Source: Desulfarculus baarsii DSM 2075
Lineage (GTDB): Bacteria > Desulfobacterota > Desulfarculia > Desulfarculales > Desulfarculaceae
Length of the DNA stretch: 64,000 nt
Reading direction: 5' to 3'
NCBI RefSeq assembly: GCF_000143965.1
Contig: NC_014365.1
Location: 1,391,501 to 1,455,500 of the forward strand
Below, one piece after another: positions 25,742 through 32,311 of this stretch (position 1 is its first letter; each line of letters opens with the position of its first letter). Below the pieces are notes generated by a model. The model did not search any database, had not been told where the DNA came from, and saw nothing but the letters and a program-made list of their open reading frames with translations. The position numbers and the translations under genes are program-made.

Positions 25742-25983
25742 GGCCGACCCTCCAGGCGCACCATGATGTGATCGGCCTCGTTGTTGCGCAGGGCCAGGCA
25801 ATAACCTTTGACCTTCAGCTCCACCGGGTCGTTGAGCGGGGCGCGGCCCATGACCATGACCTCAACGCCGGGGGCCAGGCCCATGTCCCGGATGTGACGA
25901 CCCAATTCGCCACCGGCCGCGACCTTCACGATCACGGCCACATCGCCGACTTTCAAGCGGCGCAGTGACTCAACAGCGTTCAA
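25738..25983 (-). CDS. feoA: FeoA, SH3-like accessory protein of the Feo system
   Basis: An 81-aa cytoplasmic protein that binds and modulates FeoB. VAAGGELGRHIRDMGLAPGVEVMVM and DPVELKVKGYCLALRNNEADHIMV show the FeoA fold. The start codon is TTG (25981-25983) with AGAGG seven bases upstream; no ATG is available at the family start. It heads the operon feoA-feoB-small Cys-rich proteins-porin. Confidence 0.95.
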   Translation of the reverse strand: MNAVESLRRLKVGDVAVIVKVAAGGELGRHIRDMGLAPGVEVMVMGRAPLNDPVELKVKGYCLALRNNEADHIMVRLEGRP

Positions 25984-26159
25984 TGTTTTTCCTCTTTGCC
26001 AACATATTGTTATCGTGGGTAAATGTCTGGAGCAACGCCCCGCCGGCCGCCGCCTTTCCGGCGGTGGCCCTTGCGCCGACTTTCCAGCGGCGTGGCGGCT
26101 TGGCGTTGTTCACAGGCGCTCCATTTTTTAGCTCCGCCTAACCAGCGGCTTAAAAAAAA
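25984..26159. other. Intergenic leader upstream of feoA
   Basis: Upstream of feoA the sequence 25998-26012 contains CAACATATTGTTA, an imperfect palindrome with AACA and TGTT arms, the only AT-rich stretch close to the start. It is a candidate operator for the nearby DtxR-type regulator, but the match is weak. A T-hairpin-A structure lies at 26123-26159. Confidence 0.3.
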
Positions 26160-27077
26160 TTAGGCCGCGAACTCCAGGAGCATCTCCTCCAAGGAGCCCA
26201 CGCCGGTGCGGCCCAGGGCGATGAAGGGCTTGCCGGCTTTTTTGCATTCGGCCTTGACCGTGGCCAGGGCCCCGTGGCTGTTGACCGAGGTGATGAAGAC
26301 CACCACGTCGGACTTGATGACGATCTGGCGCAGGCGACGGCTGCCGCCCCGCACGTGACCGGGGTGGAAGCTGCACTGGCCGCCCAGCTTGTCGATGGCT
26401 TGGCAATAACTGCCCTCCATGCGCTCCAACCCGCCGATGACCGCCACCTTCAGCCCCTGCAACGGGCAGCAGGCGCATTGGGCGCTGACCGCGCAAGCGC
26501 CGCGACCACCGGACCGCCGCCGGCCGCCCCGACCAAGGCTGGTGCGCTGGCCAGCGTCCAGGCCCATCTGCCGGGCGTGATCGTCGGAGACCAACCACGG
26601 CCGCAGGCAGGCCATGCCCTGGCCCAGCATTTCGGCGGCCAGAGGGCCGGCCATGCCGCGCACGGCTTCGTTTTGGTGTCGCAGACAAGCCCACAAAGCG
26701 CCCACGCGGTAGCCGCCACCGATCAGCCGCGCCTGGGCCGCTTCGGGGTTCAGGCGGCGCAACTTGTTTATTTCGCGCCTAAAACGACGATCGAGATGCG
26801 CGGCCACCGCCCCGGCCACCGCCGGAACCTCGCGGCAGGCCAGGTGCAGGCGGGGCAGCAGGTCGTGGACCGTCATGCCCTGCGCGGCGCTGCCGGGCTC
26901 GGTCGCGGCCAGCATTTCGGCCATGGCCTTGGGGCCCAGCGCCCCATTTAGAAGCACGGTCAAAGTGAGCTGATCACAATGCCAATCCGGGTGCGTTTCC
27001 GGCTGTTTTGCCGCATTTGTATTGATAAGACTGGGCATAACTAGTTTGACCTTTCTTAACAATGTGGCAAAATCCAT
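26160..27077 (-). CDS. DUF2325 domain-containing protein
   Basis: A 305-aa soluble protein. The C-terminal 90 residues are a DUF2325 domain (VAVIGGLERMEGSYCQAIDKLG, HPGHVRGGSRRLRQIVIKSDVVVFITSVNSHGALATVKAECKKAGKPF), a small Rossmann-like fold of unknown function. The rest is helical, with a central Cys cluster (GACAVSAQCACCPL, about residues 194-206). The ATG at 27077 is used; MPSLINTN at 27038 is an alternative. It lies between the feo operon and a divergent DtxR regulator, which suggests a role in metal or redox sensing; this is inference from position. Confidence 0.8.
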   Translation of the reverse strand: MDFATLLRKVKLVMPSLINTNAAKQPETHPDWHCDQLTLTVLLNGALGPKAMAEMLAATEPGSAAQGMTVHDLLPRLHLACREVPAVAGAVAAHLDRRFRREINKLRRLNPEAAQARLIGGGYRVGALWACLRHQNEAVRGMAGPLAAEMLGQGMACLRPWLVSDDHARQMGLDAGQRTSLGRGGRRRSGGRGACAVSAQCACCPLQGLKVAVIGGLERMEGSYCQAIDKLGGQCSFHPGHVRGGSRRLRQIVIKSDVVVFITSVNSHGALATVKAECKKAGKPFIALGRTGVGSLEEMLLEFAA

Positions 27078-27128
27078 TCACGGCGCCCTGAAAGACGCCA
27101 CTATTGGCGCTCACGACGATTTTTTTGT

Positions 27129-27157
27129 TTGATACATCTAAATTAGTTGGGTGTCAA
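27129..27157 (-). promoter_or_regulatory. Promoter of the DUF2325 gene
   Basis: On the minus strand a consensus TTGACA (27152-27157) and TATCAA (27129-27134) are 17 bp apart, giving a leader of about 45 nt. Its -35 box overlaps the -35 box of the opposite dtxR-type promoter. Confidence 0.6.
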
Positions 27158-27175
27158 CATAAAACGTGCTATCTT
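27147..27175 (+). promoter_or_regulatory. Possible promoter of the DtxR-type regulator gene
   Basis: TTGGGT (27147-27152) and TATCTT (27170-27175) are 17 bp apart, back to back with the opposing promoter. GTTG-N5-CAAC (27146-27158) spans both -35 boxes and could be an operator serving both genes. Confidence 0.45.
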
Positions 27176-27219
27176 TTTCGCATACACGAGACTTTTTAAA
27201 GAAAAGGGGCGGCAAACTC

Positions 27220-27750
27220 ATGAGCACCACCAAACATTCGGGCGATCACCAAGAGCTGACCCCCCAACTGGAAGACTACCTGGAGACCATCGCCCTCCTG
27301 CAGGAGCAAAGCCCCGTGGCCCGGGCCAAGGACATCGCCGACCGTTTGGGCGTGACCCCGGCCACGGTCACCTCGGCCCTGCGCAGCTTGGCCGAAAAGG
27401 GCCTGATCAACTATCAGCCCTACAGCCACATCACCCTCACCGACCAGGGCCGCCAGCGAGCCCAGGATGTTTTGCGCCGCCACGAGGTGCTGTCCGAGTT
27501 TTTCGGCGTGGTGCTGCGCGCTCCGTCCCGGCAGGCCGAGGACAACGCCTGCCGCGCCGAGCACGTGCTCGACCCCGACATCATCGAACGGATGGTGCGG
27601 TTTTTGAGTTTTCTCAAGAACTGCCCGCGCACGGGCCAGGTCTGGCGTGAGGCTTTCGAGCGTTTTTGCCACGAAAAGCCCGATCACGCCGATTGCAAGG
27701 AGTGCGTCGGCCGCTGTCTGGCCGAGCTCTACGCCCCGCCCGCCGAGTGA
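27220..27750 (+). CDS. DtxR/MntR family metal-dependent regulator
   Basis: A 176-aa regulator. An N-terminal winged helix-turn-helix (LEDYLETIALLQEQSPVARAKDIADRLGVTPATVTSALRSLAEKGLI, about 15-65) is followed by the dimerisation and metal domain (RRHEVLSEFFGVVL, AEDNACRAEHVLDPDIIERM), where the Cys, Glu and His ligands of DtxR fall (RAEHVLD). A Cys-rich tail (DCKECVGRC) follows, and there is no SH3-like third domain. Given neighbours feoAB and the DUF2325 gene, an Fe(II)-responsive repressor is likely. The start at 27220 has GGGGCGG upstream. Its last 22 bp overlap convergent modC. Confidence 0.9.
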   Translation: MSTTKHSGDHQELTPQLEDYLETIALLQEQSPVARAKDIADRLGVTPATVTSALRSLAEKGLINYQPYSHITLTDQGRQRAQDVLRRHEVLSEFFGVVLRAPSRQAEDNACRAEHVLDPDIIERMVRFLSFLKNCPRTGQVWREAFERFCHEKPDHADCKECVGRCLAELYAPPAE

Positions 27751-28436
27751 GCCTCTCCGGCGGCCAAGCGTCGCCTGAACAGCTCCAACGAGTCCCGGGC
27801 CGTCACCCGGCCGGCCTGGATGTGCACCACCGCGTCGGCCAGGGCCACGATCTCCTCGGGTTGATGGCTGACGTAGATCACCGGGATGGCCATGCGCCCG
27901 CGCAACCGGCCGAGGTAATGCAAAACCTCGTCCTTGCGCTGGGCGTCCAGCGAGGCCAGGGGCTCGTCCAACAAAAGCAGCCGAGGGCTGGCCAGCAAGG
28001 CCCGGCCGATGGCCACGCGTTGCTTTTCGCCGCCCGAAAGCCGCCCCGGGCGTCGCCGCAGCAACGGCTCCAGGCCAAGCATCTCCACCACCTGCTCGAA
28101 ATCGGCCCAGGCCTGGCCCGGTGGGGTCAGACGCTGGCCATAACGCAGATTGGCCCGCACCGATAGATGCGGGAACAATCGCCCCTCCTGAAATACATAG
28201 CCTACCCGCCGCTTTTCTGGCGGCAGGTTCACGCCCGTGGCCGAGTCGTAAAGCGCCCGGCCGTCCAACTCCACGCGCCCGGCGTCGGGCCGCGTGAGCC
28301 CGGCCAGCATGCCCACCACCGACGTCTTGCCCGCCCCCGATGGCCCGAACAAGGCCGTTACGCCAGGCGCGTCACGGCAAAACTCCACCTCCAGGTCCAG
28401 CTCTCCCAACCGCTTGCGCAGCTTGGCCAAAAACAT
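27729..28436 (-). CDS. modC: Molybdate ABC transporter ATP-binding protein (short form)
   Basis: A 235-aa ABC ATPase. Walker A is FGPSGAGKTSVVGML, the signature LSGGEKQRVAIGRAL, and Walker B LLLLDEPLASLD, followed by the switch His in YVSHQPEE. It powers molybdate or tungstate import through ModB. Typical ModC proteins are about 350 aa with a C-terminal TOBE domain that binds oxyanion, which is absent here. It begins 4 bases after the modB stop and ends inside the convergent regulator gene. Confidence 0.9.
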   Translation of the reverse strand: MFLAKLRKRLGELDLEVEFCRDAPGVTALFGPSGAGKTSVVGMLAGLTRPDAGRVELDGRALYDSATGVNLPPEKRRVGYVFQEGRLFPHLSVRANLRYGQRLTPPGQAWADFEQVVEMLGLEPLLRRRPGRLSGGEKQRVAIGRALLASPRLLLLDEPLASLDAQRKDEVLHYLGRLRGRMAIPVIYVSHQPEEIVALADAVVHIQAGRVTARDSLELFRRRLAAGEAHSAGGA

Positions 28437-28440
28437 CGCC

Positions 28441-29139
28441 CTAACCCCCCAGCCTGGCCGCCAGCCGGCGCGAAAGCAACTCCGAGGCCAACAGCGCCCC
28501 CAGGGCCAGAACCATGGCCACCACGCACAGCCGCGCGGCCACTTCCTCGCCGCCAGGAGCCTGCAAGGCGCTGTAAAGCGCCAGGGGCAGGGTGCGCGTC
28601 TGGCCGGGAATGTTGGAGACAAAGGTGATCGTGGCCCCGAACTCGCCTAGGCCACGGGCAAAGGCCAGCACCAGCCCGGCCAACACGCCGGGCAAGGCCA
28701 GGGGAAGGATGATCGTCAAAAACACCCGCCAGCGCCCCGCGCCCAACGTGCGCGCCGCCTGCTCCAAACCCACGTCCACCGCCTCCACTGACTGCCTGAT
28801 GGCCCGCACCATCAACGGAAAGGCCACCACCGCCGAGGCCACGGCCGCCCCTTTCCAATCGAACATGAAATTCAACCCGAAGACGTCATGAAGCCATGAC
28901 CCCACAACGCCACGCCGTCCCAGGATCACCAACAGCAAATAACCCGTCACCACCGGCGGCACCACCAGCGGCAAATGCACCAGCCCGTCCAAAAGCGTCT
29001 TGCCCGGAAAACGCAGCCGAGCCAATATCCAGGCCACGGCGATGGCCGGCCCCAGGCTGCCCGCCACCGCCCAGAGCGCTACCCACAAGCTCAAGCGGAT
29101 GGCCTGCCACTCCGCCGGGCCCAGCGCAAAGATGTCCAA
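28441..29139 (-). CDS. modB: Molybdate ABC transporter permease
   Basis: A 232-aa inner-membrane permease with about five to six helices. The EAA loop that docks the ATPase is in EQAARTLGAGRWRVFLTIILPLALPGVLAG. LVHLPLVVPPVVTGYLLL and ARGLGEFGATITFVSNIPGQTRTLPLALYSAL are strongly ModB/CysW-like. It sits between modA and modC in one operon. Confidence 0.95.
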   Translation of the reverse strand: MDIFALGPAEWQAIRLSLWVALWAVAGSLGPAIAVAWILARLRFPGKTLLDGLVHLPLVVPPVVTGYLLLVILGRRGVVGSWLHDVFGLNFMFDWKGAAVASAVVAFPLMVRAIRQSVEAVDVGLEQAARTLGAGRWRVFLTIILPLALPGVLAGLVLAFARGLGEFGATITFVSNIPGQTRTLPLALYSALQAPGGEEVAARLCVVAMVLALGALLASELLSRRLAARLGG

Positions 29140-29171
29140 ACCAGCAACCTCCGGCCACCGAAAATCAGCGA

Positions 29172-29196
29172 GGCCGCGCCAAATACAGGCGCGGCC
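29172..29196 (-). other. Stem-loop between modA and modB
   Basis: A perfect 9-bp stem, GGCCGCGCC with GGCGCGGCC around a 7-nt loop, sits in the 82-bp gap after the modA stop. No T-run follows in the direction of transcription, so it is more likely an mRNA stabiliser or processing site favouring modA than a full terminator. Confidence 0.5.
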
Positions 29197-29221
29197 CCGG
29201 CGCTTCGGCCCGCTCCGCGCG

Positions 29222-29998
29222 CTACTTCACCACGAAACCATATTTCTTGAAAACCTCCGCCGCCGCCTCGGAACGCAAAAATTCGGCAAACCCCTTGGCC
29301 GCCACCGTGTCGCGGCCGGCGATCAAGGCCACGGGATAAACCACTGGCTTGTGGCTGTCGGCCGGGAAGGCGGCCACCACTCGCACCTTGTCGCTGATGG
29401 CCGCGTCGGTGGCGTAGACCACGCCCAACGGGGCCTCGTCGCGCTCGACCAAAGCCAGGGCCGCCCGCACATTGGCCGCCAAGGCCAAATTGTCGGGGCC
29501 AAGCTGTGGCCATACGCCAAGGTTGGTCAAGGCTTCCCTGGCGTAGATGCCCACCGGCACGTGGTCCGGGTCGCCCATGGCCAGGCGGCCGCCGGCCAGC
29601 CACTCCGTCAGCGGAAAACCTGGCTTGACTTCGCCCTGAATCGTGCTCGCGACGGGCGCGATCAACACAAGCTGATTGCCCAGCAAGTCAATGCGCGAAC
29701 CCTCGGCCAACAACTTTTTTTGGGCCAGATAGTTCATCCACGCGGGATTGGCCGACAAAAACACATGCACCGGCGCGCCGTTGGCGATCTGCTTGGCCAA
29801 AGTCGAACTGGAAGCGAACGAACATACCACCTTGGCCTTGCCCGCCGCCTCATAGGCGTTGGCGATGTCGGTCATGGCGTTGGTGGTGGAGGCCGCGGCA
29901 AACACCGTCACCGTTTCCAACTGTTGAGCCGCGCCCGGGCCCGCCGCCAACAATAGCGTCAAACCCGCGATCAACGCGGCCACCTTTGCGCGCAACAT
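29222..29998 (-). CDS. modA: Molybdate ABC transporter substrate-binding protein
   Basis: A 258-aa periplasmic protein. Signal peptide MLRAKVAALIAGLTLLLAAG with cleavage near AAQQ, then VTVFAAASTTNAMTDIANAY, the typical ModA start with the anion-binding Ser/Thr. FASSSTLAKQIANGAPVHVFLSANPAWM and GDPDHVPVGIYAREAL are diagnostic. The ATG at 29998 has GGAGG six bases upstream; an in-frame upstream ATG at 30091 lacks one and would bury the signal peptide. Confidence 0.95.
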   Translation of the reverse strand: MLRAKVAALIAGLTLLLAAGPGAAQQLETVTVFAAASTTNAMTDIANAYEAAGKAKVVCSFASSSTLAKQIANGAPVHVFLSANPAWMNYLAQKKLLAEGSRIDLLGNQLVLIAPVASTIQGEVKPGFPLTEWLAGGRLAMGDPDHVPVGIYAREALTNLGVWPQLGPDNLALAANVRAALALVERDEAPLGVVYATDAAISDKVRVVAAFPADSHKPVVYPVALIAGRDTVAAKGFAEFLRSEAAAEVFKKYGFVVK

Positions 29999-30135
29999 CG
30001 AACACCTCCAGGCGAAGCGCCGTGTTTGGATGAATCTTGAGCCGGCGGGCGGCCCAGCATGGCCCCCCGCCACAATCACTTTTTTAAGCATAGTTCACAA
30101 TCGCCGAATCGTCGACGAGGGTATGAAAATGATAT

Positions 30136-30165
30136 GGTTATATCATTAAAGATATAGCGAGGCAA
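30136..30165 (-). promoter_or_regulatory. modABC promoter overlapped by a ModE-like operator
   Basis: On the minus strand TTGCCT (30160-30165) and TATAAC (30137-30142) are 17 bp apart. The spacer and -10 box coincide with CGCTATAT-N8-ATATAACC (30136-30159), which matches the known ModE half-site pattern (CGxTATAT...ATATAxCG). GATAT-AACC-ATATC (30131-30144) adds a second palindrome. Binding of molybdate-loaded ModE here would block the promoter. No modE gene is in the window. Confidence 0.65.
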
Positions 30166-30233
30166 GCTTTGACGACCCCACGCGCGATGCGGTCAACGTG
30201 GTCCGAAACGGGCAGGGGGTTCGTTTTAGCCAT

Positions 30234-30263
30234 GGGTGGTGGGTGTTGTTGGGTTGGGTTGGG
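30234..30263 (+). repeat. G-quadruplex-forming GGGTT tract
   Basis: Five GGG runs (30234, 30241, 30251, 30256, 30261) are separated by loops of 4, 7, 2 and 2 bases, ending in telomere-like GGGTT units. It lies in the 492-bp gap between modA and the insertion element, where no gene is seen. Confidence 0.7.
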
Positions 30264-30330
30264 TTGGTTGAGTCGGTGTGGCCGGCTGAAATGGTGGAAG
30301 ATCAATTTGAGATAAAACCAAGAAGGCGGC

Positions 30331-30448
30331 GAAGGTCAAGGTCAAGGTTAAGGTTAAGAAGTTAGAATGAGAGTTGAGAAGAAGAATAAGAATGAAGAAT
30401 AAGAATGAAGAGTAAGAATCAAGAATAAGAAAAAGAATAAGAAAAAGC
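30331..30448 (+). repeat. Polypurine simple-sequence repeat
   Basis: A nearly pure A/G stretch. It starts as AAGGTC and AAGGTT units (30332-30358) and continues as degenerate GAATAA/GAATGA hexamers to 30448. Base composition is unlike the rest of the window. The open frame on the other strand encodes only Leu/Phe/Ser repeats and is not credible as a protein. Confidence 0.75.
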
Positions 30449-30483
30449 CATTGCGGGGCGGGGAGGGGGCTCTTTTGCGGCGA

Positions 30484-30490
30484 CAAAACC
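30484..30490 (+). repeat. Target-site duplication of the IS481 element, left copy
   Basis: CAAAACC directly abuts the left inverted repeat and is repeated at the right end. Confidence 0.85.
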
Positions 30491-31708
30491 TGTACAGATA
30501 TAGTATTTACCTGACACTGCCGCCCCTGGCGGGGTGATTTTTAGGCGGCCTTTTGGGACGCCTTTTCCTTGGGCTTCTTACGCCCGGGCAGGCCCTCCAG
30601 GAAAGCCTGACTCGGCGTCCTGCCGTTCATGTTCCGGCCCTGGTGCGCCCGCTCATGGTTGTAATGGCGCAGATACTCATCCAAGTCGGCCTGCATCTCA
30701 TCCAAGGTTTCATACCATTTCTGACGGCCCTTGATCCGGAAATGCTCGTCCAAGAGCGTCCGGTGAAGCCGTTCCACGAAGCCATTGCTCTGAGGCCGAC
30801 GCACCCTGGTGGTGCGGTGTTCGATCCCCTCAAGCTGCAGAAACAGCTCATACGGATGCTGGTCTGGCCGGCCGCAAAACTCTCGCCCATTGTCCGAAAG
30901 CACCGTCTCAATCACCGCGTCGTGGGCCTCAAAGCACGGCAGCACTTCCTCGTTGAGCACATGCACCGCCGTGACCGGAAGCTTGCTGGTGTACAGGCGA
31001 CCCCAGGCGTGGCGGCTGTGGCAGTCGATGACCGATTGTAGATACACCTTGCCCACGCCCTTGAGCGCGCCAACGAAAAACGTGTCCACCGCCACCAGGG
31101 CCCCGGTGTGCCGGGCCTCGATGTGGCGGTCGCGAAACTCCGGGCTGAAGCGCTCCAAAGCCCGAATCTGCTCGTCGCTGAGTTGAATGTCCTGGGCGCG
31201 AACCGATTGCTCGAGACGCAAAAGACGCTCGTGCCGCGTGAGCATCTCGTGGCGACTCCACACGCCTCGCACGCCGCCGGAACTCACTTGCACGCCGCGA
31301 AGGGCCAATTGCTGCGACACGCGAAGCGCTCCGTGGGTCGGATACTCCAGGCTGTAAGCCATGATCGCCGCCTCAACCTCCGCTTCCACACGATTGGGAT
31401 GCGGCCCCTTGGGGCCGGGCAAACGGTCCACAAGGCCCTGTGCGCCGTAGGTCTGGAAATTGCGCCGAATCTCGTAAAACTGCTGCCGCGAGTAGCCCAT
31501 CAGTTTGCAGGCCCGGCTGACGTTGCTCAATTCCCCAGCAAGCTCTAGCAGACTCAGCTTCCTTCGTGCTACCTTCTTCTCCGTGGTCATGTTGCCCTCC
31601 TGTGTTGAGGTTTGTTCGAGTTTCGCAACTACAAACCTACCCCAACCAAGGGCGGCATGACCACTTCCTCTACGTGGTCGACTGTCAGGTCATTACTAGA
31701 TCAGCACA
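30491..31708 (-). mobile_element. IS481-family insertion sequence, 1218 bp, complete
   Basis: The element is bounded by 26-bp imperfect inverted repeats, both beginning TGT (30491-30516 and 31683-31708, 21 of 26 positions identical, sharing an inner ACCTGACA). Identical CAAAACC heptamers flank it outside both ends. It carries one transposase gene that fills it. Intact ends, target duplication and an unbroken reading frame point to a recent, possibly active insertion. Confidence 0.9.
30541..31590 (-). CDS. IS481 family transposase
   Basis: A 349-aa DDE transposase. The N-terminal helix-turn-helix (LSNVSRACKLMGYSRQQFYEIRRNF) recognises the ends. The rve core carries the first Asp in GALVAVDTFFVG, the second in TVLSDNGREFCG, and the Glu in QSNGFVERLHRTLLDEHF. 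A basic tail (GRKKPKEKASQKAA) ends it. GGAGG lies just before the ATG at 31590. No frameshift or stop interrupts it. Confidence 0.93.
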   Translation of the reverse strand: MTTEKKVARRKLSLLELAGELSNVSRACKLMGYSRQQFYEIRRNFQTYGAQGLVDRLPGPKGPHPNRVEAEVEAAIMAYSLEYPTHGALRVSQQLALRGVQVSSGGVRGVWSRHEMLTRHERLLRLEQSVRAQDIQLSDEQIRALERFSPEFRDRHIEARHTGALVAVDTFFVGALKGVGKVYLQSVIDCHSRHAWGRLYTSKLPVTAVHVLNEEVLPCFEAHDAVIETVLSDNGREFCGRPDQHPYELFLQLEGIEHRTTRVRRPQSNGFVERLHRTLLDEHFRIKGRQKWYETLDEMQADLDEYLRHYNHERAHQGRNMNGRTPSQAFLEGLPGRKKPKEKASQKAA

Positions 31709-31715
31709 CAAAACC
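31709..31715 (+). repeat. Target-site duplication of the IS481 element, right copy
   Basis: CAAAACC immediately follows the right inverted repeat, matching the left copy base for base. Confidence 0.85.
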
Positions 31716-31752
31716 GCCCCCTCGCCCGCCCCGCGCCCCACCCCTCCCCCGC
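31715..31752 (-). repeat. C-rich tract (G-quadruplex potential on minus strand)
   Basis: Six or more runs of three to five C occur within 38 bases. The minus strand therefore has consecutive GGG/GGGG runs with 1-4 base loops, a strong quadruplex candidate. The following 168 bases to 31920 contain no gene or repeat that I can support. Confidence 0.6.
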
Positions 31753-31920
31753 AAAATAGCCTTCCGACCGCTGGAGCGCGTTTGTGGCTCCGAGGTGTCC
31801 GTGGCCACGCCGCCCGTTCGCGGCGCTGGTGCATGGGCTCTTAGAAGTCGGGCGCGGCTGCTTTGATAGCGGCGCTACAAAGAATCGCGGAATCGCGTTG
31901 GCTGGATTTAGCGGCCTATC

Positions 31921-32296
31921 ACCGGGAGCTACGGAGGGTAGGTGATAACCTCCCCTACTCGACCCGCTCTGCCTGGCCGGGCGCCGGCCCACCGGGAGCT
32001 ACGGACGGTAGGTGTTAGCCCGGCCTACTCGACCCGCTCTGGAAGGCCGGGCACCGGCCCACCGGGAGCCACTGACGGTAGGTGTTAGCCTGGCCTACTC
32101 GACCCGCTCTGGGAGGCCGGGCGCCGGCCCACCGGGAGCTACGGACGGTAGGTGTTAGCCTGGCCTACTCGACCCGCCTTGCCTGGCCGGGCGCCGGCCC
32201 ACCGGGAGCCATGGAGGGTAGGTGATAACCTCCCCTACTCGACCCGCTCTGCCTGGCCGGGCGCCGGCCCCGCTCTGCCTGGCCGGGCGCCGGCCC
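31921..32296. repeat. Tandem array of five 70-bp repeats plus a 26-bp partial copy
   Basis: Units start at 31921, 31991, 32061, 32131 and 32201, with an exact 70-bp period; 32271-32296 duplicates the last 26 bases of unit five. Each unit begins ACCGGGAGC, contains GGTAGGTG and CCTACTCGACCCGC, and ends in the hairpin GGCCGG-GCG-CCGGCC (A for G in the loop of unit two). GTAGG and CCTAC in each unit can form a second stem. Units one and five share a GAGGGTAGGTGATAACCTCC core, while units two to four carry a GACGGTAGGTGTTAGCC core. There are no unique spacers, so it is not a CRISPR array. Confidence 0.9.
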
Positions 32297-32311
32297 GGCC
32301 TTGCGAGTTTT

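Noticed and set aside
26121-26162. Hairpin flanked by T and A runs after the DUF2325 gene
   Set aside because: On both strands the T-run precedes the stem and the A-run follows it, the wrong order for an intrinsic terminator.
30226-30486. 86-codon minus-strand frame over the polypurine and GGGTT tracts
   Set aside because: The product is pure Leu/Phe/Ser and Pro/Thr low complexity, produced by the simple repeat.
31860-31920. Possible relic of another insertion element between the IS and the repeats
   Set aside because: No second inverted repeat or transposase remnant could be found.
31921-32296. Possible CRISPR array
   Set aside because: The 70-bp units are contiguous with no unique spacers and no cas genes are nearby.
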